Of a stretch of DNA of 64,000 nucleotides, positions 27,821 to 35,964 are shown piece by piece; the first letter of the stretch is position 1, and each line of letters starts with the position of its first letter. This DNA is from Flavobacterium piscisymbiosum. GTDB taxonomy: Bacteria; Bacteroidota; Bacteroidia; Flavobacteriales; Flavobacteriaceae. The notes beneath the pieces were generated by a model, which worked only from the letters and a program-made list of their open reading frames with translations, searched no databases and was not told the origin of the DNA. The stretch is taken from positions 5,394,001 through 5,458,000 of the forward strand of contig NZ_JAJJMM010000001.1 of assembly GCF_020905295.1 (NCBI RefSeq), in the 5' to 3' direction. A program made the translations under genes and the position numbers.

Positions 27821-28093
27821 TTTTGGTTGGATTTAAGTTGCAATCCTGCAAAAGTGCTTCTAAAAAAAGGTTCCGTAGGTTAATTGAAGGTTAATGCGGA
27901 GTTAATGTGCTGATTGTCTCTCAAAAACATTATTTTTGAATTGGGAATAACCCACGGATTTTACGGATGGAACGGATTTACACGGATTTATTTTTTATAA
28001 ATCTGCAAAGTCTGTTTGATATGATACATAAAATATAAATCCGTGTAAACAAGTTTAACCCGTGTCATCCGCGAGCCATAACAAAAACAACTA
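27821..28093. repeat. Divergent intergenic region with ATCCGTGT palindrome
   Basis: Between the receptor and the kinase lies an inverted repeat built on GGATTTACACGGATTTA (about 27968-27990) and TAAATCCGTGTAAAC (about 28038-28052). Related words occur at 15490-15545, 34620-34670 and 35500. No promoter fitting the consensus was found. Confidence 0.4.
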
Positions 28094-29452
28094 ATGAAAC
28101 AAAGAATCAATTTACTAATAGCCTTTTCTGTCGTTGCTCTGATCGTTTTATCAGCGGTACAATGCTATTTGGTAAAAACTACTTACGATTATAAAGTGGC
28201 GCAATTTCATACCGAAATCAAGAATGAAATTGCTCAAATCTCTAATAATTATGGGGATATTGATTCGGTAATTGTTTCTAAAAAAGAAGCTCTTTACAAA
28301 CAATTATCAGAAAATTATATTCAGGGAAAAAACACCAAAATTGAGGTTAAAAAGTATATTCTCGAAAACGAATACAATGATGTTTTAACTCAAAAGATTC
28401 AGCGTAAGTTTAAGAGAGATTTGCCCAACCTAAAAATAGATTTTGCAATTGTACTAAACAAATTTGTACTGTACCAAAACGCCAAAAAAATCGATACTAT
28501 TTTCTCCGAGAAACCTTTTATTCGAAACAAATTATACGGAAATCTATTATCTTTAAATAAAGCTTTTTTAGTTCGAAATTACGTTGGAACTTCTAGCGGC
28601 ACTTTCGAAAATAGGGATTACAAGTTATTGACAGAAGATTCGATGTATGTGTCTGTAATCGATTGGGAAATGATTATTTTAAGACGAATGACGTTCATTT
28701 TAATTCTGTCTTTACTTTCTATAGTAACCCTTATAACGCTTTTTGTTATTGCTATAAAAGCATTAATCAAGCAAAAAAAAGTAAACGAAATCAAAACCGA
28801 TTTTATCAATAATATCACGCACGAACTCAAAACGCCTTTGACCACTTTGGGTATTTCGACGAAAATATTAGAAAGAAAAGACATTAGAGATAATGACGAA
28901 AATTTTAATGCAATTGTCGACACGATTTCACGCCAGAACAATCGTTTACAAAATTTGATCGATCAGGTTATGGCAAATTCTTTGGCTGAAAACGGAATCG
29001 ACCTGCAAAAAGAAAAAATAGAAACAGAGGATTTTCTATTAACCATAATCAATGATTTCAAGATTACGTATCCTAAAATCGACATTAAAACCAATTTTCA
29101 AACTCAGAACACAAACCTTATTCTGGATAAATTTTACTTGACTACAGCACTTTTAAATGTTCTGGAAAATGCCGTAAAATATGGTTCTAATACTATTACA
29201 ATAAAAACAAATCTCAACCAAAATCAATTTTCGATTAGTATTGAAGATGATGGAATTGGTATTTCGAAAAACAAACAATCACTTTTATTCGAAAAATTCT
29301 ATCGCGTAGAACAAGGAAATCTTCATAATACAAAAGGTTTAGGTTTAGGATTGTATTATGTTGATCAAATTATAAAAGCGCATCAGGGCTCTGTGAGCAT
29401 GGTGAGTGATTTAGGAAAAGGAACTCAGTTTACTATATTATTAAAAGTTTAA
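28094..29452 (+). CDS. Sensor histidine kinase
   Basis: A 452-residue membrane sensor kinase. There is one membrane helix near 7-27 and a second near 198-222, enclosing an extracytoplasmic sensing domain of about 170 residues. The HisKA box is NNITHELKTPLTTL, with the phospho-accepting His near residue 243. The ATPase domain shows NVLENAVKYG (N box), EDDGIGIS (G1) and GLGLGLYYV (G2). There is no HAMP domain. The response-regulator gene follows 10 bp later, so the two form an operon. Facing an outer-membrane receptor gene, it may sense envelope or nutrient conditions. Confidence 0.93.
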   Translation: MKQRINLLIAFSVVALIVLSAVQCYLVKTTYDYKVAQFHTEIKNEIAQISNNYGDIDSVIVSKKEALYKQLSENYIQGKNTKIEVKKYILENEYNDVLTQKIQRKFKRDLPNLKIDFAIVLNKFVLYQNAKKIDTIFSEKPFIRNKLYGNLLSLNKAFLVRNYVGTSSGTFENRDYKLLTEDSMYVSVIDWEMIILRRMTFILILSLLSIVTLITLFVIAIKALIKQKKVNEIKTDFINNITHELKTPLTTLGISTKILERKDIRDNDENFNAIVDTISRQNNRLQNLIDQVMANSLAENGIDLQKEKIETEDFLLTIINDFKITYPKIDIKTNFQTQNTNLILDKFYLTTALLNVLENAVKYGSNTITIKTNLNQNQFSISIEDDGIGISKNKQSLLFEKFYRVEQGNLHNTKGLGLGLYYVDQIIKAHQGSVSMVSDLGKGTQFTILLKV

Positions 29453-29462
29453 TTACCTTATT

Positions 29463-30152
29463 TTGAAAAGATTACTTTTAGCCGAAGACGATTTTGATTT
29501 TGCCGGAATTCTAAAAAAATATTTAGAATTGCATCAATTTGAAGTGATCTGGGCACAAAATGGAGAAATAGCTTTAGACTATTTTAAAAACCAGGCTTTT
29601 GATATTTGCATTTTTGATGTCATGATGCCAAAATTGGACGGGTTTTCACTGGCCGAAAAAATAATTACAATTAACCCCGAAATTCCATTTATTTTTTTAA
29701 CTGCTAGAAAGTTAAAAGAAGACAAAATCATTGGATTAAAACTAGGTGCTGACGATTACATCATAAAACCTTTTGAAGTCGACGAACTCATTTTGCGTTT
29801 GAATAACATTCTAAAGAGAATCGAACAAAAACGAAGTCTGAACGGAGATAATATCATTGAAATTGGTTCTTATGTTTTTGATAATGAAAGATTAACCCTC
29901 AATAATAAAAATCACGTGCAGCAGCTCACAGAAATGGAAGCTTCTCTTATTGAATATTTATACCTGAACCATAACCAGTTATTAAAAAGAGACCAAATTT
30001 TAATGTCTGTCTGGAAAAAAGACGATTATTTTTCAGGACGAAGTATGGATGTTTTTATCAGCAGACTTAGAAAATATTTTAATTCAGATCCAAAAATAAA
30101 AATAGAAAGCACTCGAAATATTGGGTTAGAATTTAAAATCGAAAAACCTTGA
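29463..30152 (+). CDS. OmpR-family response regulator
   Basis: 229 residues; start codon TTG at 29463, giving MKRLLLAEDDFDFAGIL. The receiver domain (about 1-115) has the acidic pair EDD, the phospho-acceptor Asp52 in IFDVMMPKLDGF, a Thr in FLTA and the conserved Lys near 102 in IKPFEVDEL. A winged-helix DNA-binding domain (about 135-225) contains LTEMEASLIEYL and the VFISRLRKYF recognition region. It is the partner of the histidine kinase just upstream; its target genes are not shown by the sequence. Confidence 0.95.
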   Translation: MKRLLLAEDDFDFAGILKKYLELHQFEVIWAQNGEIALDYFKNQAFDICIFDVMMPKLDGFSLAEKIITINPEIPFIFLTARKLKEDKIIGLKLGADDYIIKPFEVDELILRLNNILKRIEQKRSLNGDNIIEIGSYVFDNERLTLNNKNHVQQLTEMEASLIEYLYLNHNQLLKRDQILMSVWKKDDYFSGRSMDVFISRLRKYFNSDPKIKIESTRNIGLEFKIEKP

Positions 30153-30184
30153 TCTCTCAAGGTTTTCTACTATATCTCTTTTGA

Positions 30185-30731
30185 TTATTTCCCGATAACC
30201 CAACCTAAGGTAAAATTAGTAACAGGGACAAATTCAGTATCATATTTGTCAAAATTTACTCCCGGTCCTAAATGCACCTCAAGATTGAATCTCCCTTTGT
30301 AAGTACGTTGAAAACCCCAAAGTGCCGCCAGAGTAAACGATGGATCGTAATTACCATATTTTTCGTTGGTATTTAATGATTCAAAGTTGTAATAAGCAGA
30401 TGCTTGCTAAAAAGTTCCCTGAATTACGAGCGGTTCTTTTTCCTTTTGCAGCTCGTTTTTCCAGATTATAGTAATGACGGAACTGTTCGTTGATCGTAGG
30501 AAAAACATACCAGCTTGTTCCATAATAACTGCTATAACGATAACCAACTCCTAAAGTTACCTCAGAATACAGTGTGTTTTTAGCATCAAAACCATGCTCA
30601 TAAACAAATGCGGGAAATAGCAAGTTAACTTTAAATTGATTTTTAACTACTGAAACCGCGGCATCATCCTGCGCCTGAACAGCATTAATACAAAGAACAG
30701 CCAAAAGTAAAAACAGATAATTTTTCTTCAT
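30185..30731 (-). pseudogene. Frameshifted paralogue of the 23280-23819 barrel protein
   Basis: The first 110 or so codons give a signal peptide (YLFLLLAVLCINAVQAQ) and then FKVNLLFPAFVYEHGFD, LGVGYRYSSYYG and NEQFRHYYNLEKR, matching the intact gene at 23280-23819. At about 30402-30410 one extra base in a GCAAGCA stretch throws the frame off, and it ends at 30381. In the next frame the protein continues with ASAYYNFESL to a normal end, VPVTNFTLGWVIGK, with TAA at 30185-30187. Removing one A aligns it to the paralogue without a gap at that point. Either it is a recent pseudogene or there is a base-call error. Confidence 0.75.
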
Positions 30732-30754
30732 GTTTGTTTTTTAAATTGTTGGAT

Positions 30755-30783
30755 CAAAAATAAGATTAAAACAATACAAACAA
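30755..30783 (-). promoter_or_regulatory. Promoter of the frameshifted barrel gene
   Basis: On the minus strand TTTG-type TTG (30781-30783), an 18-base spacer and TATTTTTG (30755-30762) fit the Bacteroidota promoter pattern. This suggests the broken gene is still transcribed. Confidence 0.45.
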
Positions 30784-30941
30784 ATCAAAAATTAAAATAT
30801 TTTCTTACAAATAAATATGTGGTAAAAATTTCAGCACGAAATAAATATACTGTAAATGATATAAGTTTTAGAACCAATTGTATAACTATTTAAACAACGT
30901 ACGTAATACATTTGTAATAAAACATTTAAAAACCAAACATC

Positions 30942-31136
30942 ATGAACCTAAAAAGATTTTTCGGAGGATTATTAACCATCCTCGGAATCGTTGGTTTGAT
31001 TTATACTGCTGTTATATTTGCAGGTACGTCAGGCGAAACGCGAGACATTAAATCATTAATTATTTACGGTATACTAGGTATAGTGTTTTTTATGTCAGGA
31101 ATTAGTTTAGTGCGCGCCACAAAAGACGAAGCTTAA
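30942..31136 (+). CDS. Small two-helix membrane protein
   Basis: 64 residues, ATG 30942. Two membrane helices are seen, around residues 8-27 (LLTILGIVGLIYTAVIF) and 40-57 (IIYGILGIVFFMSGISLV), with a short loop containing ETRD between them. It fits a group of small Flavobacteria inner-membrane proteins without known function. It stands alone between two minus-strand features, and its stop is 7 bp from the end of the convergent reductase gene. It is probably real, because the codon pattern and the start with an upstream AACATCATG context look normal. Confidence 0.6.
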   Translation: MNLKRFFGGLLTILGIVGLIYTAVIFAGTSGETRDIKSLIIYGILGIVFFMSGISLVRATKDEA

Positions 31137-31142
31137 ACTTTT

Positions 31143-32060
31143 TTAAGACAATAAAACGGTACTTATTTTTTCGTACAGCGGAGTTTTTACGCCATATTTC
31201 AAACCTTCTTCGACCACAAATTTTGTCAGCGAAGTTGCTTCTATTTTATTACCTGCCAAGTAATCCCTGTGCATAGATGAAGTCGCTTCTTTAGGCGATT
31301 TTTCTAGTTTTATAATAGTCTGGTTTACAATATCATCTGGTAGTTGTAAACCTTTGGCTTTGGCTACCAATTCAATTTCTTTAAGCAATTCGACATAAAC
31401 AGCTTTAGCATCAGGATTGCTTAAAATCTGTCCAATATTCAAGTTCAAATAAGAAGTGACAGAAGCCAGAGCCGAAATAAATATGAATTTCTCCCAAACC
31501 GTTTCTTCAATATTCTCTACCAGATAGCTTTCGATTTTAGCTTTTTGAAAGATGTTTTGTAATTCATTCAATTTTGAAACCGAAGCCGTTTTAGATCCAA
31601 AAAACAACTTTTCATAAAAGCCAATTTTCCTGATTGTTCCAGGCGAAAAAATCATCGAAATAATATAAACACAACCCTGTAAAATATCATTTTCAGGAAA
31701 TATCTTCTGAATACGTTCGGGTGCATCAACTCCATTATACAGCGGAAGAATTACAGTTTCCTTAGAAATACATTGCTGTAATGAAAGCAAACTTTCCTCG
31801 ATATCATAGGTTTTAGTAGCACAAATTAGATAATCTAAAACGCCAATTTCAGCCGGATTATTCGAAACCAATTTTGGATAAACCACAGTTTCTGAATCAT
31901 CAGTAATGATCTTCAATCCACTTTCAGCAATTGATTTTTGGGTTTCACCACGAGCGATAAAAATCACTTCGATTTCATCAGATTTGTAATATGCTTTCGC
32001 TAAAAGTCCGCCAAAATAACCACCTACTCCACCGAGTCCTAAAATTCCGATTCTTGTCAT
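31143..32060 (-). CDS. Ketopantoate reductase family protein
   Basis: I start at ATG 32060, giving 305 residues. A longer frame to 32159 would translate a dispersed repeat (CHPERSRR), so it is unlikely. The N-terminal Rossmann motif GILGLGGVGGYFGG and the later KTYDIEES, LPLYNGVDAPERI and C-terminal helical domain (VWEKFIFISALASVTSYL) match 2-dehydropantoate 2-reductase (PanE/ApbA). PanE reduces ketopantoate to pantoate with NADPH for coenzyme A synthesis. Several paralogues of this family exist, so I give no symbol. It is a single gene and cytoplasmic. Confidence 0.82.
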   Translation of the reverse strand: MTRIGILGLGGVGGYFGGLLAKAYYKSDEIEVIFIARGETQKSIAESGLKIITDDSETVVYPKLVSNNPAEIGVLDYLICATKTYDIEESLLSLQQCISKETVILPLYNGVDAPERIQKIFPENDILQGCVYIISMIFSPGTIRKIGFYEKLFFGSKTASVSKLNELQNIFQKAKIESYLVENIEETVWEKFIFISALASVTSYLNLNIGQILSNPDAKAVYVELLKEIELVAKAKGLQLPDDIVNQTIIKLEKSPKEATSSMHRDYLAGNKIEATSLTKFVVEEGLKYGVKTPLYEKISTVLLS

Positions 32061-32292
32061 AAATTCCAATTTTTTAAATTCCAAATTCCAATATATTACG
32101 GAGCTGCTTGCGTTCCTTCGACTTCGCTCAGGATGACAAAAATGAGAATAAAAATGCATTTAAATCCGTGCTTTCGCGAAAGCGAATCCATGCCATCAGC
32201 GTGTCATTACGCAAAGCGATTAAATTCTAAGAATATTTTTTAGAGAATTATATTCGCGAAAAAAGATTAGAGCGTTTCACAAATATATAAAA
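32061..32292. repeat. Repeat fragment upstream of the reductase
   Basis: It holds CTTCGACTTCGCTCAGGATG (about 32118-32137) and ATCCGTGCTTTCGCGAAAGC, words of the same dispersed family as 15334-15545 and 34540-34830. A TTCGCGAA palindrome is included. No gene is supported. Confidence 0.45.
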
Positions 32293-32610
32293 AATGCAGA
32301 CCTATAAGCCGGATTCTGTCCCTGATAAATCAAGGCCTTATCATTTATCTAGATCATGTATTACTACATGACTCAAGCTACCTACCCTTCAACAACGGAC
32401 GAGAAGCCCTTAAATGCTGATATACTTGGTATTTCACCGCATAGAGTTTACCTGGTTTCACTACAGCATTACCTGTACATACTTTCTGTTGCACTTGTCC
32501 TTGCGTTATTTCTAACACCGACGGGTGTTACCCGCTATGCTTCTCTGTGGTGTCCGGACTTTCCTCCCTCCCGATAAATCAGGACGACGATAAGGCGGTC
32601 TGCGGTGCAA
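32293..32610 (-). ncRNA. rnpB: RNase P RNA
   Basis: Read on the minus strand, the RNA starts with CAGACCGCCTTATCGTCGTC, then GGAGGAAAGTCCGGACACCA, the class A RNase P hallmark. It continues with AGCGGGTAACACCCGT, then ACAGAAAGTATGTACAGG, and ends with ATCCGGCTTATAGGTCTGCA. The ends pair to close the P1 helix. RNase P RNA removes 5' leaders from pre-tRNAs together with RnpA. The length, about 315 bases, is rather short but normal for Bacteroidota. Both ends are approximate. Plus-strand frames at 32356-32577 are shadows of this gene. Confidence 0.93.
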
Positions 32611-32730
32611 AAGTAGCGTTTTATCTACTAACAATAATCATTTTAAATTTTAGATTTTTGGCCTATTATCATAATGATTTAATTTTAAATTGGTTATCTT
32701 TAAAATCCATAATTTTAAAATTCAATTATC

Positions 32731-33024
32731 ATGATTAGAATGTATCACTACGCAACTGTTTCAAAAGCTCTGGATCAATTACATGAAAAAGGATTTACTT
32801 GTGATTTTAATCTAAACTCGGACCTGATTAAAAAAAATCCTGAAAAATTTGAAATTGTACATGTGTATCGATACGAAGGGGAATCAGACCCGGGCGATGA
32901 GGCAGTTGTATACGGAATTAAATCAACATCAGGCAAAAAAGGCGTTTATGTAGCAGGCTTCTCAGCCGACTCAGATCAGGAAACGGCAAAATTTTTATTT
33001 GATTTAAGCATTAGAGGAAGGTAA
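32731..33024 (+). CDS. Small conserved protein of unknown function
   Basis: A 97-residue soluble protein, ATG 32731 ([22 protein letters not shown]). It has a central [20 protein letters not shown] segment and an [16 protein letters not shown] end. This resembles a family of about 100 residues found widely in Bacteroidota and often wrongly called phosphoribosylpyrophosphate synthetase; it has no PRPP-synthetase motif. It has no membrane segment and no signal peptide. It follows rnpB, which is on the other strand, and ends before a strong hairpin. Confidence 0.6.
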   Translation: MIRMYHYATVSKALDQLHEKGFTCDFNLNSDLIKKNPEKFEIVHVYRYEGESDPGDEAVVYGIKSTSGKKGVYVAGFSADSDQETAKFLFDLSIRGR

Positions 33025-33031
33025 ATAATAG

Positions 33032-33065
33032 GTCGCTGAGTTTAAGGTTGCTTAAACTCAGCGAC
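33032..33065 (+). terminator. Perfect 15-bp hairpin after the small protein gene
   Basis: GTCGCTGAGTTTAAG pairs exactly with CTTAAACTCAGCGAC around a 4-base loop. There is no clear T run, but it lies between convergent genes and probably works as a terminator or end-of-transcript stabiliser. Confidence 0.6.
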
Positions 33066-33129
33066 ATAAATAATCAACTTACAAACAATCAATTTCTGTG
33101 CAAAATTGCTTTTTTATAATTGTTATCAT

Positions 33130-33924
33130 CTAAATCGTAGGAATCGTTCCGCCATCAATTACAAACTCGGTTCCGGTTAGATAATTTGCTCTTGGCGAAA
33201 CCAGAAAACCAACCAGCTCTGCTACTTCTTCAGGTTGTGCAGGACGGCCAAAAGGAATTCCGCCCAAGGCATTCATCACACTTTCAGTCGCTTCTTCGAT
33301 TGTACCATTCGAACTTTGGGCAATTCTTTCCATCATTCTTTTTGCCGATGTTGTCATGATCCAGCCCGGAGAAACCGTAAGTACGCGAACACCTTTTGGT
33401 GCGACTTCATTCGATAAACTTTTACTGTAATTAATCAATCCCGCTTTTGCGGCCGCATAAGGCAAAGTCGAATCGTACAAAGGCAATTTTCCCTGAATCG
33501 AAGCAATATGAATAATTACACCAGACTTTTGCTGAATCATTCCGGGCAAAAAACCTCTGTCTAATCGTACCGGAGCAAATAAATTCGCCTGAAAAGTTTG
33601 TTCCCAATCTTCATCCATCAAAGCTCCAAAACCACCACCGGGAGTTTCTGAACTTCCAAGATTATTAATCAGAATATCCAGTTGGCCAAACTTTGCTTTT
33701 ATTTCGTCAATTACTTTTGCCGAACCGTTTGAAGTACTCAAATCTGCCGAAATAAAATGCAGCTCTTTATTCTCCATCTCAGGTTTGTTTCTTGCCGTAA
33801 TAATAACCCTTGCTCCAGCATTCAGCAATCGTTCTGCAATTGCTTTTCCCGTTCCTTTTGTACCGCCGGTTACCAAAGCAATTTTGCCTGATAACTCATT
33901 ATTAAAATTTAATTGTGTTTCCAT
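33130..33924 (-). CDS. Short-chain dehydrogenase/reductase
   Basis: I start at ATG 33924 (METQLNFNNELSGKIALVTG), giving 264 residues. The cofactor loop is GGTKGTGKAIAERL, followed by NNLGSSE, and the catalytic Tyr-x3-Lys is PYAAAKAGL; the last part, PRANYLTGTEFVIDGG, is typical of classical SDRs. Such enzymes oxidise or reduce alcohols and ketones with NAD(P). The substrate is unknown. It is divergent from an HxlR regulator, an arrangement often seen when the regulator controls the reductase. An inverted repeat in the shared gap is a likely binding site. Confidence 0.88.
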   Translation of the reverse strand: METQLNFNNELSGKIALVTGGTKGTGKAIAERLLNAGARVIITARNKPEMENKELHFISADLSTSNGSAKVIDEIKAKFGQLDILINNLGSSETPGGGFGALMDEDWEQTFQANLFAPVRLDRGFLPGMIQQKSGVIIHIASIQGKLPLYDSTLPYAAAKAGLINYSKSLSNEVAPKGVRVLTVSPGWIMTTSAKRMMERIAQSSNGTIEEATESVMNALGGIPFGRPAQPEEVAELVGFLVSPRANYLTGTEFVIDGGTIPTI

Positions 33925-33994
33925 TTGTTTTGATTTTATAAAGGCAAATTTCGGCAGTACGACCGGTTCCCACAATTACGGAAAACCGAATTGC

Positions 33995-34047
33995 ATAGGG
34001 ATAAATTTTTCCCCTATTGTGCAGTTTAGAACATTGGGTTAAATTTG
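33995..34047 (+). promoter_or_regulatory. HxlR promoter with upstream inverted repeat
   Basis: TTG (34017-34019), 20 bases, TAAATTTG (34040-34047) is a textbook Bacteroidota promoter. ATAGGG (33995-34000) and CCCTAT (34012-34017) form an inverted repeat spaced by 11 bases that touches the -33 element, so it may be the HxlR operator. A second, weaker inverted pair, CGGTTCC and GGAAAACCG, lies at 33964-33988. Transcription would start near 34053, the start codon itself. Confidence 0.5.
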
Positions 34048-34052
34048 TATTT

Positions 34053-34424
34053 ATGTATGAAAGAAAAATCCCTTTGAACTTAAATTGTGGCTTGGATCTG
34101 ATTGGAGAAGTGCTTTATGGCAAATGGAAGATCCGCTTGTTATGGTTCATCAACGAAGGTTTTCAGCGCCCAAGCGAACTGCAGCGAAAAATTCCTGATG
34201 CTTCCAGAAGAGTTTTAAATATCCAGCTAAAAGAACTCGAACAGCACGAATTAGTATCAAAAATTATCTACGCACAAATGCCTCCCACAGTCGAATACAG
34301 CCTAACCGATTTTGGAAAAACACTCATACCTATAATTTCTGCTTTAGGAAAATGGGGAGATGAAAACGAAGACCGCTTAAGAACTTCTATTTTAAAGCAA
34401 CCTTTAAGTGATAGTGATGAATAA
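34053..34424 (+). CDS. HxlR-family transcriptional regulator
   Basis: I start at ATG 34053, giving 123 residues. The frame reaching 34017 would overlap the promoter. The HxlR winged-helix domain is seen in CGLDLIGEVLYGKWKIRLLW, then RPSELQRKIPDASRRVLNIQ and PPTVEYSLTDFGKTLIPI. HxlR proteins regulate nearby genes, often redox or aldehyde responses. A single Cys in the N-terminal part (CGLDLIG) sits where redox-sensing HxlR proteins carry theirs. It is transcribed divergently from the SDR gene, which is the probable target. Confidence 0.9.
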   Translation: MYERKIPLNLNCGLDLIGEVLYGKWKIRLLWFINEGFQRPSELQRKIPDASRRVLNIQLKELEQHELVSKIIYAQMPPTVEYSLTDFGKTLIPIISALGKWGDENEDRLRTSILKQPLSDSDE

Positions 34425-34433
34425 TATATTTTT

Positions 34434-34518
34434 TAGGAGCTATTTCCTGCTGTCCGCTATATCTTTTTCTTGCTAAAGAAGCAAGAAAAAGGATGCCGCT
34501 TCCATCAGGGCTAGGGCT
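34434..34518 (-). ncRNA. Conserved hairpin element, copy 3 of 3
   Basis: On the minus strand it runs from GCCCTAGCCCTGATGGAAGC to GCAGGAAATAGCTCC. The variable stem here is CTTTTTCTTGC with GCAAGAAAAAG, an 11-bp perfect pair. It lies just after the HxlR stop, on the opposite strand, so it would not be part of that transcript's sense strand. Confidence 0.5.
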
Positions 34519-34539
34519 TTAGGATTTATAAGAAGATTT

Positions 34540-34847
34540 TAGTGTATTTTGTCATTCTGGTACGTAGGATCACACTCGTAAATCGACAAAGTAATTCTGT
34601 AATCTTTGCCACAACACACAGATGACGCGGATTTGCTCGCAAAAACGCGGATTTACACGGATTTTTGTCATGCGAGGAACAAAGCAATCTCATTTGCTGA
34701 ATTACTTTATGTTTTGATCATGTGTCAGGCTGAGCGAAGTCGAAGCCCACGTTTCAATTGGTGTGCCTTCGACTTCGCTCAGGATGACAAACGTAATGTA
34801 TAATCTTAAGTCCCCTTATGAAAATGATTGTCTAGCCCCGAAAAACT
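34540..34847. repeat. Dispersed intergenic repeat, copy B
   Basis: 34665-34830 is the inverted match of 15331-15500, with shared GCAATCTCATTTGCTGAATT, the TGTCAGGCTGAGCGAAGTCG part and the ACGTAATGTATAATCTTAAG part. Before it (34600-34670) are ATCCGTGT-type words. No gene is supported; a plus-strand frame at 34606-34803 only translates the repeat. Confidence 0.6.
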
Positions 34848-35141
34848 TTAAAACTTACTTTTCAAATCCATTCTTCCATGAAGAATTCTAATGATTTCAA
34901 CTTCTTTATTTGAAATAATCTGATAAAAAATTATGTGCTGATTCGATTTAAAACCCAACAATTTTTCTGTTACGTTATCGTATTTTTTGCCGAGACTAGG
35001 ATTGTCGGCTATATCCTGACATGAATTTAAAAGTAAAAGATAATATTTATCCGCCTGATTTTCTGACCATTCATCATAAGTATAATCCCAAATAGTAGCT
35101 AAATCGTCAACCGCTTTATTAGTTAGATAATATTTAGCCAT
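34848..35141 (-). CDS. ParE-family toxin
   Basis: 97 residues with the RelE/ParE toxin fold pattern: an N-terminal YYLTNKAVDDLATIWDYTYD, a central helical region, and strands ending in HIIFYQIISNKEVEIIRILH. Plasmid ParE poisons gyrase; chromosomal relatives may differ. Its start overlaps the antitoxin stop by 8 bp, the usual order of antitoxin first. The pair lies next to dispersed repeats. Confidence 0.88.
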   Translation of the reverse strand: MAKYYLTNKAVDDLATIWDYTYDEWSENQADKYYLLLLNSCQDIADNPSLGKKYDNVTEKLLGFKSNQHIIFYQIISNKEVEIIRILHGRMDLKSKF

Positions 35142-35382
35142 TTTTTCTCTTTGCTTTTAAACTTTCAAGATGTTTTTTGGCATCGAAGTTTTCGGCGCGT
35201 CCGCTGTCAATTCCATCCTGAACTGCCTTCTTCAAAATAATTATTTTACTTTCTTCCTCTTCTAAAAGGCGTAATCCGGCTCTAACTACTTCACTCGCGT
35301 TTTTAAATCTTCCCTTAGAAAGACTATTTTCAATGAAGTTTTCAAAATGATTTCCTAGTGATATTGAAGTATTTCGTCCCAT
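35134..35382 (-). CDS. ParD-family antitoxin
   Basis: 82 residues. The N-terminus NTSISLGNHFENFI is a ribbon-helix-helix DNA-binding motif, followed by GRFKNASEVVRAGLRLLEEE, the classical ParD signature, and a basic tail that would wrap the toxin. ParD neutralises ParE and represses the operon by binding its promoter. A promoter and a 17-bp palindrome lie directly upstream. Confidence 0.9.
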   Translation of the reverse strand: MGRNTSISLGNHFENFIENSLSKGRFKNASEVVRAGLRLLEEEESKIIILKKAVQDGIDSGRAENFDAKKHLESLKAKRKNG

Positions 35383-35401
35383 AGCATTTTATAAATTAAT
35401 T

Positions 35402-35434
35402 CAAAGTTACCAATTTTTGGTAATACTTAAACAA
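35402..35434 (-). promoter_or_regulatory. parDE promoter with palindromic operator
   Basis: On the minus strand TTG (35432-35434), a 22-base spacer and TAACTTTG (35402-35409) form a good promoter. The spacer holds the palindrome TTACCAA-TTT-TTGGTAA (35407-35423), overlapping the -7 element by three bases. That is the expected place for ParD autorepression. Confidence 0.6.
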
Positions 35435-35535
35435 CGTAGTAAATTTTAATTTTAATTTTATTCAGACTTATAATTCCTCACGAATGACTAAATAAAAAAA
35501 TCCGTGTCATCCGTGTGCCATTTCAATTCAAAACA

Positions 35536-35564
35536 TAAAAAAAGTCCATCATAAGACGGACTTT
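35536..35564 (-). terminator. Terminator after the LysM/BON gene
   Basis: On the minus strand AAAGTCC and GGACTTT pair, with an inner GTC/GAT extension, followed by seven T. It lies 22 bp after the LysM gene's stop. Confidence 0.75.
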
Positions 35565-35585
35565 CAATAACAACACAAAACTAAA

Positions 35586-35957
35586 TTACGCTGTTGGTAT
35601 TTTTAGTTTCCAACCTGGCTGAATTAGGTCAGGATTTTTAATTATATCTCTGTTGGCTTCAAAAATTGCTTCCCAGGAAACCCCGTGCGCTTTTCCAATT
35701 TTAGATAATGAATCTCCACCTTTTACTGTATATTCAGTAGTTGTTCCTTCGGCAACAACAATATTAATAACTGCATCAGCTGATCTGAAATCAGGATCTA
35801 TTTTTCCGTAAGCACTCCAAATTTTTTCTTTGTCTTCTGCTGATTTTGCTGTACCGTCAACATACAATACATTGTCTTGTTCTCTTACCTGCAAATTTGC
35901 TATTCCTAAATTTGTAGCCAAATCTGTTAACTCTTTGTATTTATCTTTTACACTCAT
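35586..35957 (-). CDS. BON/LysM protein, Kbp (YgaU)-like
   Basis: 123 residues: a BON-like N-terminal domain (about 15-72, NLQVREQDNVLYVDGTAKSA) followed by a LysM domain (about 74-122, YTVKGGDSLSKIGKAHGVSW and PGWKLKIP). The same order and size occur in E. coli Kbp/YgaU, a potassium-binding cytosolic protein, so this is a likely relative; a peptidoglycan-binding role is the other option. There is no signal peptide. It follows the BON lipoprotein gene by 7 bp, so the two are co-transcribed. Confidence 0.82.
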   Translation of the reverse strand: MSVKDKYKELTDLATNLGIANLQVREQDNVLYVDGTAKSAEDKEKIWSAYGKIDPDFRSADAVINIVVAEGTTTEYTVKGGDSLSKIGKAHGVSWEAIFEANRDIIKNPDLIQPGWKLKIPTA

Positions 35958-35964
35958 GACTTTC

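Noticed and set aside
32356..32577. Plus-strand 73-residue gene
   Set aside because: It lies fully inside rnpB on the other strand.
34606..34803. Plus-strand 65-residue gene
   Set aside because: It translates repeat words (CQAERSRSPRF-like) and would run across both repeat blocks.
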